From positions 11,831,001 through 11,895,000 of the forward strand of contig CM020509.1 in the NCBI GenBank assembly GCA_009823395.1: a stretch of 64,000 bases of DNA, in the 5' to 3' direction. This document shows positions 11,501 to 25,806 of the stretch, in pieces (positions within the stretch are counted from its first letter, which is position 1; every line of letters begins with the position of its first letter). A program made the translations under genes and the position numbers. The notes under the pieces are model-generated. The model saw only the letters and a list, made by a program, of their open reading frames with translations, was not told the DNA's origin and ran no database searches. This DNA comes from Thamnaconus septentrionalis. Its lineage: Eukaryota > Chordata > Actinopteri > Tetraodontiformes > Monacanthidae.

Positions 11501-14074
11501 GTAAATTATTTCTTAAAAACACTTTGTCAGGCAAATACAGACACATTTATCAATAAGATTGCTAATATAATCATAATATGAGAAAATAATTCAGTTGAAT
11601 GCATGACATAAAGAGACCAAACAGCCGTACAAGTAACAGTTTGCATGATCTTGGGTTGCCTGAACAGCATCTTAATTACACTTTGCTCTTGGAAACTCAC
11701 CGTCAAACTGACTCATCTTCTCGCAGAGTTTTACCTCTCCAAGGACTGCCTTGAACTGGGGCTGGTTGACACACGTGACAAACCAGCGGGTCACATTGGG
11801 GTAAGGCTGGCGGAAAGAAGGCTCCAGGACCTGCAGGTGACCAGAGGAGCATGGTGACGAAACTGACAAATGGAGACCTGGGAAAATGAAATCAGCATCT
11901 TTGCTTTCACTGATGAGTGTAGTTGTCGAACCTGCTTGTACAGCCAGAGCATAGAGCAAGCCACAGTGATGTCAGCCAGACTGACTCTCTCTCCCACCAG
12001 GAAGGTGCGGGTGTTCAGGTGTTGGTTCAGCAGTGCAAGGGCTCTCTTAACATCTTCCTTGGCCTGCTCCGTCGCCTGTTTGTTGAATTGCATGATCCCC
12101 AGAGTGGGGAAGACCCACGCACTGGCTGGAGGGATGATCTCCGAGTCGGCAAAGCTCACCCACTGCATCACCTGGGCTGCAGCCTGGGGGGTGGCGCCAC
12201 GCAGGGCTTCATTGCTCACTGTGGTTCGGGACATTGTTGTAAAAGAGATACATTGGGTCAGTGACTTCATCCATTGGGTGAAACAGGGAAGCATCAACGT
12301 AATGTGCAGCATTTCTAACTTGTGTAACAGGTGTACCATGTCGCTCTTTTTGGACAACCCCGATACACACTGAGGCAGCGAGTCTTAAGTCAACAGTGAA
12401 GGGCCAATTCTTGTTCTGTCAAATACTAACTACTAAAAAACACATCATAAACACTGAGAGAAAAGGGGCAGTGCTGTATTGACCTGCTTTATTTACTGTG
12501 CCCATAGCATGAACCAGCCTTTTACTCACTGAACAGAGTTGACTGGGATGAATATGGTCTCAAGTTTCTCTTCCCCTGTCAGATTAAGACTTGGTGCCAT
12601 GATTGGACACTGCCTTGCCCAATGACAGGGGACACTTGACTCCTGAGAATTAAGCCATGTTCAACCTAGTAGCCCTTTTTTTTTTTTTTGCTATGATAAC
12701 TTTCCTGATCACATATCAATTCTGGACTGACGCCGATACAGACAGCTAAATCATTAGACAATTAGAAACCATGAGACTTACAGTAGTGAGCAATGGCATT
12801 ACTCTCAAACAGACAGAAGCCGTCATCTCCCTGGTAGGCAGGTACCTACAAGCAAAACCAGCTTGTTAGTCAAAAACCTGCTAAACATGTACCTTCCAAT
12901 TCAGAAACATCTTACCAACTCACACTAACAACTTCTTTTCCAGAACAGCCAAGTACACACCAACAAAAGTACCACAAATGTGACATTTTCTTATAGCTAC
13001 CTTGCCCAGGGGGAAGTTCTTGAGGAATTCAGGAGTACGGTTCGTCTGTCCGAAGGTGAAGGCAGGGCTGCTGCTGGCAACTTTGAGGCGAGCGCCACTG
13101 TACTGGGCAGCAATTTGGGCCTTGAAGGCCCGCCAGTTCTCTGGGTACGAGTACAGAGTCTGGAATTTAAAAATAAATAAACAAGGTATGACAGGAAAAT
13201 TACTGATCCATCTAAGAGACAACTGACATCTGGTATAGACAAATAATCAGGAATGAAAAAACTGCCGAGACACAAAATCAATAAACAAAATCTGGCAACT
13301 TCATATGTTCATCAAATAACTTTTTCTCATCTGAAACGACCTGTGCAATAGCAGCTATCCCTCTGAAAATTGAACTTATTCCAGAACCACACCTAAAGTA
13401 ATTTACACAATGACTTGCTGTATTCAGAGAACCTTAATAGTGCTAAAGCGATGCTATTTTAGCAGACTCATAAGCATCCCCCTAGTCTCCTTACCATTAA
13501 TTTCGCAAAAGATGCAACCCAGACAGGGTTTTAACAGCGATTCGGCAGAAAAAAAATATTTTACAAAGATTCTGATCATATGATTCTGCTTTAAAACGCG
13601 AACAAACATTTAGTTCCATTCACGTGGCTTTTATCTCACGGTTACATGCTACAGAACGTAGCAACCATTCCCCGCAACGTCCTGCGAAATGTTAGTGTAT
13701 GGTCACTGTTAACATAAATAATTGTCCACCATGACCAGTGAGACTGTTAAAAGCAACTTCACCTGTGACTACGACGATTACATTTTGCCGACTTAGAAAT
13801 ACAACGTGGCATTAACTTGGAGCAGTAGAGGGGCGTCATCCAGTCTGAATGCTACGTCAGGTTAGCAAGACGCAACCTCAGTGCGACTAAACGTTGAATG
13901 AATTCTTCCGAAATAAGGCACGAAATGTAACCCAATATGCCCGCTGACTCAGTTCACATTGAAAAACAAACGTTAGCTATGCAGATGGTCCTGATATTCG
14001 GTGGATTGAGCCGGGAGATGTGAATGGAGAAGGCAGTTTTGCCACCTCTCCATTTTACTCACCCCTGCCGCCAT
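8553..14074 (-). CDS. eef1g: Elongation factor 1 gamma (nine coding exons)
   Basis: Structural subunit of the cytosolic eEF1B complex, which reloads eEF1A with GTP and anchors it during translation. Coding exons in transcript order: 14063-14074, 13001-13159, 12782-12845, 11932-12218, 11701-11830, 11229-11433, 10363-10535, 9501-9625, 8553-8714. All junctions are GT-AG and in frame and give 438 residues (human 437). A GST-N domain (about 1-80, starting MAAG then [13 protein letters not shown]) is followed by a GST-C domain (about 90-215, with [13 protein letters not shown]), a Lys/Glu-rich linker (about 218-275) and the conserved EF1G C-terminal domain from about 277, ending SGKIFK. The start is the ATG of a 12-nt first exon, as in other vertebrates. 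Introns 3, 6 and 8 each hold an H/ACA snoRNA. Identification is secure. Confidence 0.97.
8968..9105 (-). ncRNA. H/ACA snoRNA copy A in eef1g intron 8
   Basis: Read on the host-gene strand, a first hairpin closed by CCCCUGUC/GACAGGGG is followed by an H box AGAGAA (9040-9045). A second hairpin follows, closed by CCAUA/UAUGG with upper stem CCAGUC/GGCUGG, then an ACA box three nucleotides before the inferred 3' end. The second pocket has 5' arm UUCAUC and 3' arm UUCAUGC, with the canonical 14 nt from the upper stem to ACA. These arms fit 5'-GCAUGAA-U-G-GAUGAA-3', a stretch I recall from vertebrate 28S rRNA. Expected product: a box H/ACA guide for pseudouridylation in the nucleolus, released from the spliced intron. 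The known family name is not assigned. Confidence 0.85.
10927..11065 (-). ncRNA. H/ACA snoRNA copy B in eef1g intron 6
   Basis: Second copy of the same snoRNA. The whole first hairpin (59 nt) is identical to copy A. H box AGAGAA lies at 11000-11005 and the ACA box at the 3' end. Both guide arms of the second hairpin are unchanged. Differences are confined to the terminal loop (CUUUGUUUUAGUGAGG), the H-box flank and one position beside the lower stem, which is what selection on guide function would leave. Confidence 0.85.
12494..12631 (-). ncRNA. H/ACA snoRNA copy C in eef1g intron 3
   Basis: Third copy. The first hairpin is identical to copies A and B. H box AGAGAA lies at 12566-12571, and ACA is followed by GUA. 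The pocket arms UUCAUC and UUCAUGC are conserved; changes fall in the loop (AACUCUGUUCAGUG). One copy per intron is the usual arrangement for intron-encoded vertebrate snoRNAs. Confidence 0.85.
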
Positions 14075-14083
14075 CTTCAGGAC

Positions 14084-14098
14084 GAGAGAAAGGAAGAG
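14084..14098 (-). promoter_or_regulatory. 5' TOP-like pyrimidine tract of eef1g
   Basis: Ten nucleotides above the start codon the minus strand reads CTCTTCCTTTCTCTC. Translation-factor mRNAs usually begin with a C followed by an uninterrupted pyrimidine run (5' terminal oligopyrimidine motif) that makes their translation mTOR/LARP1-dependent. If transcription starts at the C near 14098, the 5'UTR is only about 24 nt. The start site is inferred. Confidence 0.55.
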
Positions 14099-14338
14099 CG
14101 TGAGCGCGCTGACGTATTTACGCGCATGGGCCGCGCGCGCCCTCTCGGTTTCCAGGTTCCACGCTTCCCCACATGAGCTTTCAGGGCCACCGTAGAAAAG
14201 GCGAGGTCCATCTTTCAACAAGCAATGAAGTACATGTGCGCTTTTGCGACGGTATTTTAAACAGGTAATGTTTCAGTAAAAAAGCGATATATTATTTTAT
14301 AGCAATTTGATTAAAATAAAAACAAACAGTTGAACAGA

Positions 14339-14344
14339 TTTATT
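14339..14344 (-). promoter_or_regulatory. Candidate poly(A) signal of polr2g
   Basis: AATAAA on the minus strand lies about 350 nt past the polr2g stop. It leaves only about 240 bp between the polr2g transcript end and the inferred eef1g start, so the two genes are tightly packed in tandem. Confidence 0.5.
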
Positions 14345-14692
14345 TTTTTTTATTATTATTATAGCCACATATAAAACAACAAAAAAAACTCCATGGTGAA
14401 TGTGTAAAGTATGCATGATGCGTAATATGTTAACCAGAAATTATTTTTGCATTGTTTGCCATCTGGTAATCAATTAAGAAAGACTAATTCTGACTGAGCA
14501 GTATCACAGCATATCTATTAAAACCCAGAAATGCACGTGAAGTACAGTAAAAACAAAAACCTATGCAATGCCACTGCCAGTCAAAATTAATCGCCATAAT
14601 AAGGATTTTTGCCATAGAAAAATAATCAATTTAACACAGGAATAACTAACCAACTTAAAAAACAAGACAAAATACGTTTCTTCTTCAGCAGA

Positions 14693-17066
<2,374 letters not shown>

Positions 17067-17684
17067 TTTTATTGAAGTGTAATATCCGTGGTTGATTATA
17101 TTTGACTAATCCCGCAAAAAATATTTCACTCAATGAATGAAAACCACTCGCTCGTTCGCTATGAAGTATTTCCGGGGCAAAGTTGAAACGCTGTTTGTTT
17201 GCCCTCGGTTTTGTCTACAAGGTGCTTGGCCGTTGAAGGAGGTTAATATTCCTCTCAGTTAAAGAAAGTGTGTGCCGAGGGCATCACACAAATCTAAAAC
17301 AGATACAAGACTAATTATAAAGAGTATTGTCTATTGATGTTTTTGTTGTTGTTGTTGTTGTTTTGTTTTGTTTTTTATTTCCCGAAATACCAAGGTATTC
17401 TAATTTCTGGAAAACCAGAATAAATATATAATAAACCAGTGATTGTCATGAGACGACCATTCACGTGCATGCTGACCCCTATCGGTACGGAGGTATAAGT
17501 TGCCCTGTGTTATAGGCGCGTAACAAGGCGTACCTCGGCTCCGCTGCCCGATTGGTTTGGCACCTTGTAAACGCACAACTCAACTCGACGGAAGTCAAAG
17601 CCTGGCGAGTGTTTGGTCGCAGAAGTCAGTTTTATATTAGCTTCCAACGGCTCTCATTTGTCTGTGATCGCGTAGCGAAGTGAT
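17067..17684. promoter_or_regulatory. Head-to-head promoter region of polr2g and the AhpD-like gene
   Basis: The start codons of polr2g (minus) and the peroxidase-like gene (plus) face away from each other, 618 bp apart, with no coding sequence between. An ETS-type motif (CCGGAAAT on the minus strand, 17168-17175) lies about 100 nt above the polr2g ATG. A CCAAT-box-like ATTGG lies near 17550. No TATA box is seen for either gene. This is the layout of a TATA-less bidirectional housekeeping promoter. A (TTG)n/(TTTTG)n run occupies about 17339-17377. Confidence 0.6.
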
Positions 17685-19600
17685 ATGGCGAGTAGCCTCC
17701 TCTCAAAACTCTACCGGCCGTCAGTTTTGACGCAGCTCGTAAGTTGTGAACGCGTAAACTTTAGCCTGAAATTGCTGCCCTTTTTGCCACTCTTAACTAT
17801 CGTGTCCTCTGCGTAGGTGTCTCTCCGGTCGACTGTCGCACTCCCGGGGCAGTTGGTGATGGGAAGCAGACTGTGCTCCAGCGATAGCCCGTCAGAGAAC
17901 ATCAGTCGCTACCCGGTTCCGAGCAAAAAGGACCTTCCCAGTGACATAGTGGAGCGCATGGAGGAGGTCGAATCAAAGGTACACACAACGCAATGACGTT
18001 ATCGTGCTATGCTTTTCTGCACTGTTCCACTGCCATACAGTGAGTGTGCAAAAACTCGGCGTTTCCTAACAGGGAGGCTTTTTACCGAATGTCTTCAAAG
18101 TCCTCTCCCACAGACCGGCAGAGTTCCGAGCCTTCTTCTCCTACTATGATGAACTTATGAGCAAAGAGACAGGTGTGTATTGTCTATCACCAGAGATCAT
18201 GTCATTACGTGTTCATGTCGAACTTTGCAAAGGGTTTTTATGGGCAAGCTTGTGTCCATAAATATTTAATTCCTCAGAGTTTTAACTGGATCAAGCCAAT
18301 AATTTACATGCATCAGTCATCCACTAAACTCAGCTTCTTGCGCCACACTTTACGCAATAGCACAGGTATATGCTGCTGCTTTAATAGCCGTGTTGTGCAG
18401 CCCTTCACATCAGGATGTCCTGAAAATGAACCTTTTTGATCATTGAGATATCAGTTTTTGATATTCTTTAATACAGGAATTTTTTGTTGGAAATTTTGTA
18501 ATTCTGTTTGCAAAGAGCAGCAACTACAGACTGTTATGAGTTCATTGGTTTTCAAGAACATGCAGTTCTGTATTGTCAGATCTCTCTATGCGTGTTTGGT
18601 AGTGAAATTTCTTAAGATGTAGTTTATAATTTATCACACCAGATGAAGCCTCTTTTGTATATTGTTTTTAACTTCCCTGTGTTACTCTATCAATGAATTA
18701 ATTCAATCTTTGTTTATGTCTGCAAACCATCATGGCAAAATGCACTGGCATGTACTGTTGTCCTTTTTCCGCCTTCTCATTTCTCTGCTTGCTTTTCATG
18801 CTGTGTGTATATATCAATGTTTATTATTTCGTAACAGTTGTGGACGATGCTTTGAAAAATTCAATTACCTGTCTGATGTCTTGCAGGCAGTTTAACCAAG
18901 GCAGACCGGGAGCTGATTGTAGTGGCGACCAGTATACACAACAAGTGTCTTTACTGTGTGGTATCCCACAGTGCTCTGCATCGCATCTACTCCAAGAAAC
19001 CCACCCTCGCTGATCAGGTGTCCACTTTATGAAGTTTCACTACTGTTGTTTTTTTTAACCAATTTTTCTGTCAGAACATGACATGACTTCATTTCGTTAT
19101 TGAATATATACATTTTCCACACCATGAAAGTAAAGTTTCTGTTTGCTTAGAACAAGAATTGACATTAACAAACCTACGATCGAACTGACATAAAAGGCAC
19201 TTGTTGGTACATTGCAATTCAATAGTTAACATAAAGCTATAACCTTTATAGACAAATAAATAATAACTAATGTTCTATCTTGCGTTAAGACCTTATTCCC
19301 TTTTACCAGGTCATTGTAAACTACAAGAATGCAGAGTTGTCCCCTCGAGAGCTCGCCATGTTGGACTTTGCAATGGCTGTGTGTCGGTGCGACACCATCA
19401 CAGAGGATCATTTCAAGTGTTTGGAGGAACACGGCTTCGACCGCGAGGACGCCTGGGATATCGCTGCCATCGCTGCTTTCTTTGCTCTGTCCAATCGACT
19501 TGCGCACCTCACTGACATGAGGCCAAACCTTGAGTTTTATAATTTGGGTCGTGTACCGAGAGACAAGAAGAAGGACACAGGGGACGAGAAAAAGGAGTAG
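17685..19600 (+). CDS. AhpD/CMD-family peroxidase-like protein, probably mitochondrial (five exons)
   Basis: Exons 17685-17738, 17817-17978, 18073-18172, 18887-19017 and 19310-19600 join in frame to 245 residues. The first ~40 residues (MASSLLSKLYRPSVLTQL onward) are rich in Ser, Leu and Arg with no acidic residue, as in mitochondrial targeting sequences. The rest resembles the bacterial 'uncharacterized peroxidase-related enzyme' group of the carboxymuconolactone decarboxylase/AhpD fold. It shows FLPNVFKVLSHRPAEFRAFF, then the redox motif CLYCVVSHSALH (CxxC followed by His, about residues 129-140), LDFAMAVCR, and DAWDIAAIAAFFALSNRLA near the end. Related bacterial proteins reduce peroxides through the CxxC pair; activity here is inferred. 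The tail is Lys/Asp/Glu-rich. It may share a promoter with polr2g. I know no human orthologue, so no symbol is given. Confidence 0.88.
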
Positions 19601-19917
19601 AGTGGCATCTGTATTTGTTATTTGTCATTTTTCACTATTATGTGAATTACCATATTGACATTGAAATAAGAGGCCGGTCATTTCTTACATCTTAACCACA
19701 ATCAAACCAGTTTTATATTAAACAGGGAATGCAATAACTGTCCCGAGACCATGATGTAATTCCCATGCCAAAGAAACTAATTCTGTTTGTAAATTTAAAG
19801 TATTGGGGTTTTTTTCAGTTGATGAAAAATCAGATCGAGATACAGATTGCATCAAGGTTGAGTTGTTTATTTTTCTTTGGTTGGAACTCAGCCCATGTTA
19901 TTGTTGTTTTTTTGTTA

Positions 19918-19923
19918 AATAAA
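19918..19923 (+). promoter_or_regulatory. Poly(A) signal of the AhpD-like gene
   Basis: AATAAA about 320 nt after the stop codon, in a T-rich stretch; the first canonical hexamer downstream. Confidence 0.6.
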
Positions 19924-19929
19924 TATATC

Positions 19930-22900
19930 TTATTGATAACGTGTGGAGCAATGTCACCTCTCAATTGCCTGGGTTTGTTATGAATACCTTTTGATGTCAT
20001 CATAGATAGTGAAAATGTGTTGACAGAACCATGCGTGTGACATTCTCACTCCTGCACACCTGCAGAGCCTTACGACATAGACCAGTCCTAAAAGAATAAA
20101 ATTTAATGAAACGTTGACTTAAAATCTAATGCTGGCAATTGTTCTTCAGATACAGCAACGACAGAATAATGTTGATTACTTAAGGTTTTAGTCTCAGGAA
20201 ACCAAAAGTAGGCGGCTGACTGAGCACGAAGTGGTTGTTACCACAAGATGGCAGTACACTCCTAGAAAAAGTGAAACGATACCATCGCCTTTCAAAAGAT
20301 TCACCGCTGTAAGCAAGATTGTGCTCATTCTTTGGTAATCTTTTCACATCTTTACATGCATATATTAAAGGTTTAACAGGATTCTGGTCATCTGCGGAAG
20401 TTTTGCTGATGTGAGTCAGCGCTAGCCTATGATGAATGAAGCTAATCAAACAAACGTTTCTCAATTCGAAGCGCATAAATCAGTCAATCTCTATTTAAAG
20501 CACATAAATTCACCAGCTCAGCGTTCTAGTGGTAGACTGTCCACCCTGAGACTGGGGGTTTGTGGCTCAACTTTAATTCATGAGTCACTGTATGCAGAAA
20601 TAGACATCTGATCACTCCTGATAAGGTCAGGAAGCCACTGAAGAATCTGTGCTGAGCTGTGTGAAAGTGAATGCATTGCATCACCTGCTCTGTTCTGACC
20701 TTATTGTCCTCGTCATCCAGGTAAAGCATCAAATGTCCCACGGCCTTCACATTGAAATACAAGGACTCAGTACACCTCAAAACTCCTGACCGCCACGTCT
20801 GCTGTTTGCACCGAGAGGAGACTACAGGCTCCAAACTTTCCGAGCAGCAGCTGCTGCCATACCTCATATTATAGCTGTGACGGCAAAGAAGACAACAATA
20901 GGAAGCAAATTAAAAGTGAATCATAACACTGAAAAATATGGAAAAATGAACGACAAACCCATAGTGACTGACAACCTTGGAATAGAGATAACAGCTTCTA
21001 GGGTCAAGCCTTTAATTGTTTTGTATTGTTCAATGGTGTTAGTGAAGTATCACAAAGAAAGGACTAATTTCCAGAACTGCATGTTGGGAGCAAATCATTT
21101 CAAATATGCCAAAAAGCAGAACAAGCTGTGTTAAATGTGGACTTTTTTCATTTCTGGGGAGGTCATTGACTTACTAGAGATACTCGGAGAAGCTATTCAG
21201 TCAGAGAGTTATTTTAAGAGAGATGCTTTATTTACATTACAGGAGGCTTTTGCACAGCACGACTTACTGAAGGCAATGCAGATGGACATAAGTGCAGAAT
21301 TCAAATTGAACATGCACATATGGGACATTTGCAAATAGGCAAACACAGGGACAAGGCCATTATCTTCCTTGCTCTGTGGCGTGTGCAGGCCTGCGTGCGC
21401 ACGTTCTGCCATGTTAATGTGTGTATCCAAGTCATTAACATTCTCAACAAAGTGTCTCATACCTTCAGTGAGCATTTGTCGCTGAGGTCATTTGCATTCA
21501 TTTGTTTTGATGGAAATTCACATGCAGCAGAGGGGTGACTTGTCCTGGCAGTCTAATCCCAACAGGCTCGACATCATAAATAGAATGTGCAGCCAGTCAC
21601 ACAGCTGCGACACAGAGCCGATGAGGGGCGAAAAGGCCACAGAGCTCTGAAAACAGACCTGACATTATGGAGGGGCCTTATGGGTCCAGATCTGTTTCCC
21701 CACGATAACGGAAATTTACTTTTAAACAACATCGCTACAATCATAATCCGTCTTCATTCTATTGTTGCTTGAAACTGCCTTACTTTGCAAAGTTGTCCAG
21801 CACTTAAATACATCTCTAGCCTGTCAACAAACTCAACAAAATAGCTTTCAATAAATAAAAAAATGTCTAAAAATGTTACTTTACTGATGTTGCTGTTGAA
21901 GAAATGAACAGAGAAAATGCAAAGGTACAATAGTCCAACTGATGGTTGCAAGGCACTAACAACAGAACTGCTAGCTGCACAGATAAGGATTACAACACAA
22001 TCCGCACTCCCTATCTGCAGTTCTTCTGCTTCCTGGAGCTCACGTCGAATGGATCACCTCTGCTCGACCTGATTGAAGAAACCCTGTGGATTAGAACCCA
22101 TGGTATAGTCTGAGATGGGCAGATGTGCAGTTAATGGTCAGCACCTGCTCGCTCGGGGTCAAAACTTTGCATATCTTTTGATGTTCATCATCCTGGCAGC
22201 TCCCAGTAATATGCCGCTGCACCACATCAGCGTACGGCTGAAGCTCTTTCGTGGACCTCAATCAACCGCAGCGAGAAGTGTTTCAGATTAGAACATTCCA
22301 GACTGATAATCCAAATGCACATTCACAGAGATTACTCCATGGCTGTGGATTATGGCTCCCGCATCATCTCATATTTGCTGTTGAGAGTGAGCAGGAGCTT
22401 TTCAGCAGGCTGGCGTCTGCTGTTAAAAGAGTGTTAAGGCATTTGAAAAGAATATTTGATTTCTCATTGATGGAGCACTTTCTTTCAATGCCCAGTGGCC
22501 TACAGCACGGTGAGAACATCTGTATTAGATGGAAGCCTGTTCATGTGACAACGAGCGATTGGCTTTGGCGCTATTATCAGATTATAGGATCTCTGTTTCT
22601 CTGCTTGGATTTTTTTTTTCCTTCGAATTTTCTCAAACGCTTAACTCTTAACTGTTTTTGTCCTGAGGTTTCCTCTCCCGGCAGTCGTCCTTGAGACTTG
22701 GCAAAACCACCGCTTGGCACCGTCGCTGTACATATTTGCAAAGGCTGCGCTCATTTGTTTGCGTTCTCCATGAACGCTCATTTAATTGCCAGCGTATCTC
22801 TACAGGGGGATTTGCATGTCTCACAAATTAAAACTCATCATTCAGTTCAAGCCTGCCATTGGAAGAAAGAGCGCTATTCTGTCAGGAGCGACCACGAGGG

Positions 22901-25620
22901 ATGGGAGAGGAGGCGTTGGTCTTTCATTTGAAGACGTGCCATGGTTGTATTGAGACTGTGCCGCTTGGCTAGCGTGGAAATTAATCTGGTGTTATTACGG
23001 TAATGAAAGTGCCATGATAGAATTGGTTGAACATTGGCATCACAAAATTATTGTAAAAAAACAGCAGACAAAAGACAAGACAACAGATACACCCAAGACG
23101 AGCCCACATAACCCAGAAAGGTTGTTTGTAATGCCACCAGTGTTTACGCCTCCCTTCTGAGGAAATTGCAATGCAGCAATTGAAGACTTGAATTGAAGGA
23201 ATGGAATTTTGCTGTTGACTTCTGCCAAGCAACCACCGTTTTTCATCACAATCGACCTGTCCCTCACCTTGCTGCCTGGCAAGAGTGCCTCTGTTCGTGT
23301 TGCAATAATGCTGCATGAGCATTTTAAGCAGGCAGAGGTCATTGCCTTTTTGGAAAGCAATAAGATTGAGCCTCAATCCGTAACTTCTTCATGGATTTCA
23401 TTTTTCCCCCTACCCTTTAGCTCTCCTGACCCGTTTCTATTTCCGTTTCTAGTCTACCTGCAATATTTCACTCTCTGGAGCTGCATTATTGAACAGACTG
23501 GATTAGATTTGATGTCCGTATTGTTGTGCTTTATAACTTTTTTGGCCCCCCGCATCATCAGCTTCATCAGCTTCACGCTGAGCTCAGCGGTCCGACCATT
23601 TGACACTTTCCGACCCAAGTCCAGTCCTGCTGGGCTGCCACCAGGCGCAGCATGAGCCAGCAGGTCTGAGACAAAGGCAGAAAATGGTGTTTGTTGTTTG
23701 CAATGTGCTGTGTGCGGCTGCTGGTAACAGCAGGGGGTTGTGCAAGTGTGAAAAATTGCGTCTAGCACCACTTCATCAAATCCACACATCAGACTCTCCT
23801 GTCATTTTGTTCACAAACACAAAAGCTACATTTGTTCCTATGGATGCATGTCGAGAAGCCTCTTCGGCAGAGGTTGGTAAGAACATCTAGAGTACAAGTC
23901 TGCCTGCTAAGTTTAATTCCTCACCGGTTATTTGACGTATATAACAAGATACAAGGTGACGTCTTGGCTTTTCAAATTAAAACAAATTTATAAAGTGTGA
24001 AGAAGGACAAGCCGTTTCAAAGTTCTTAAAAAGGACAGTATCAAGTGCTTCCTTAGTTGCTTTTACTTCATTTGCAAGACCTTCAGCACTTTGAATTATT
24101 AATTTTTAGAAATGCTTACATTTTTACAAAAAGCAAAACATTTTATCAAAAAAAATTATACCAGTTTGACTGGTAAGTAAGATCTAGGTGTAAGCGAGTA
24201 CATGTTGTTTCTGGATCTGCTGGATATCTTTGAAAGTAAAAAAAACTGCACCACCCAGTCGTGGTTGTGTGAGCTCTCTCTGGCTGGATACCATCCACCA
24301 AACATCAAAAGTGCAGAACAGAGAGAAAGTCTTTGTTGGCCCCTCTAAATAAAGTAATCAGAGCCTATTTTCTAGCAGACCGCAGAAGGAAAACATGCCC
24401 CACATTTTATGCCTTGCGTGGTTTGGTATTTTTTTCCCATTTTTATGCAGCTTATATTTATTCCAAATATCCCTTCCTGTGTCAACCAAAATATTTGGTG
24501 AATGCCCCAGAAAAACAAAGCCCATCCAAACAAAAGGCTTCTTTTGGTCATTACTAGATTAGAATTCAAGCCATCTGTGACTCAGAAACAGGTTACTAGA
24601 GTTCTGAACTAATGGTTGCTCTGTTCATGCTGCTCTGTTTAACCTTATGGCTTTGTCAAAAGTGGGCCAGAATTTCCAGTGGGTGTTTAGGACAGGACAA
24701 ATGTCACAAGCTGGAAGTGAATTAGCTGAATGGAGAAAAACAGTTGCACGCTTTGAAACAGCTTCGTCCATGTCCCTTCACATTTCCATATTCAGTCCAT
24801 ATATTCAGCCATCAGGGGCATACATATTTTAACAGTTGTAAATTGGAACTGATCAGATTACATAAAAAGCATCTGATTACCTCCAAACTAACAAAGTCAC
24901 AATATTTGCATATTTTTAAAGGAAACATGAGCATTTGAATGTAAGTGGCATTGTAGCCTGAACACCTGATAGTGATGCAGCAGGAGCAAAAAACTTCATC
25001 AAATTCACAGTACAACAAATTATTTTATTGATTAAATGACATCATTACAGTGACGGTACATCATAATGAGTGTGTGCAATGTCTGTTGTGAGTTCAGGGG
25101 GACAAGAGCTGAGACGACGGTCATGTACATGTATGTTGACATGGCAACACCAGCGGAGGTATGACAGAAATAAACCAGAGGAAGAAAATGTGGACTGCGG
25201 CGTTGTATGTGTCACAATAAAGTACACCAGGCTGGTTTTGTTTCGCCCAAAGGAAGAGTGCAGAAAAACACTATAAAATGTACACTGTTTTCAGGTTCAA
25301 GACAATTGACAACTACATTATCCTCCTCTTATTGACATTTCCACTCAGTGTAAAAAGGGAGAGGGGAGCAGCAGGAGGAAGAGGAGGAGGAGGAGGAGGA
25401 GGAAACGGTGCTCAGACGTGCTGCCCCAGTGGTTCACAACCTATTCAGTCTTGTCTCTTGTCGTTTCCAACAAATAAACAGGACAATGCAAGTGAGCTTA
25501 ATTTGAAACACTGGTATGCAAAATAACAATGTGTCTATAATGAAGTTGGTCGTCAATTATTAATGTTTCATTTCCTCATTCCATTCAGTTGTCTACACGC
25601 GTCACTGGCTTGAAAAGAGT
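19930..25620. other. Intergenic region between the AhpD-like gene and the nAChR cluster
   Basis: No exon with recognisable homology or paired splice signals was found on either strand. Open frames are short and unlike known proteins. The region contains one degraded tRNA-like SINE fragment (listed), a short GGA-rich run near 25377-25402 and otherwise unremarkable AT-rich DNA. Confidence 0.5.
20513..20585 (+). mobile_element. Degraded tRNA-like SINE head
   Basis: The segment around 'ctagtggtagactgtccacc' followed by 'gggtttgtggctcaac' resembles a tRNA-derived SINE head I recall from fish genomes, with a box A-like TAGTGGTAGACTG and a decayed box B. No clear tail or target duplication remains. 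Confidence 0.4.
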
Positions 25621-25623
25621 CCA

Positions 25624-25629
25624 TTTATT
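25624..25629 (-). promoter_or_regulatory. Candidate poly(A) signal of the alpha-7-type gene
   Basis: AATAAA on the minus strand about 180 nt past the stop codon. Other hexamers lie further down (for example near 25020), so the used site is uncertain. Confidence 0.4.
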
Positions 25630-25806
25630 ATCTTGACTTCCCCGTGATGTAATTTGTCTTCTGAAATACTTCATGCCCTTTTTCCTTTTCCATTACAATG
25701 CCTAAACTCTTGCTTGGAGACCACTGCACTCGTCACTCCCCTCTCCTCTTCTCTTCTTTTCTGCTTCCTTTTGAACCTCTGGTTTCGCTCCAGCTCCTTG
25801 AACCGC

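Noticed and set aside
25424..25460. hAT-like terminus (cagtggttcacaacctattc)
   Set aside because: Resembles hAT ends but no opposite inverted end or 8-bp target duplication was found.
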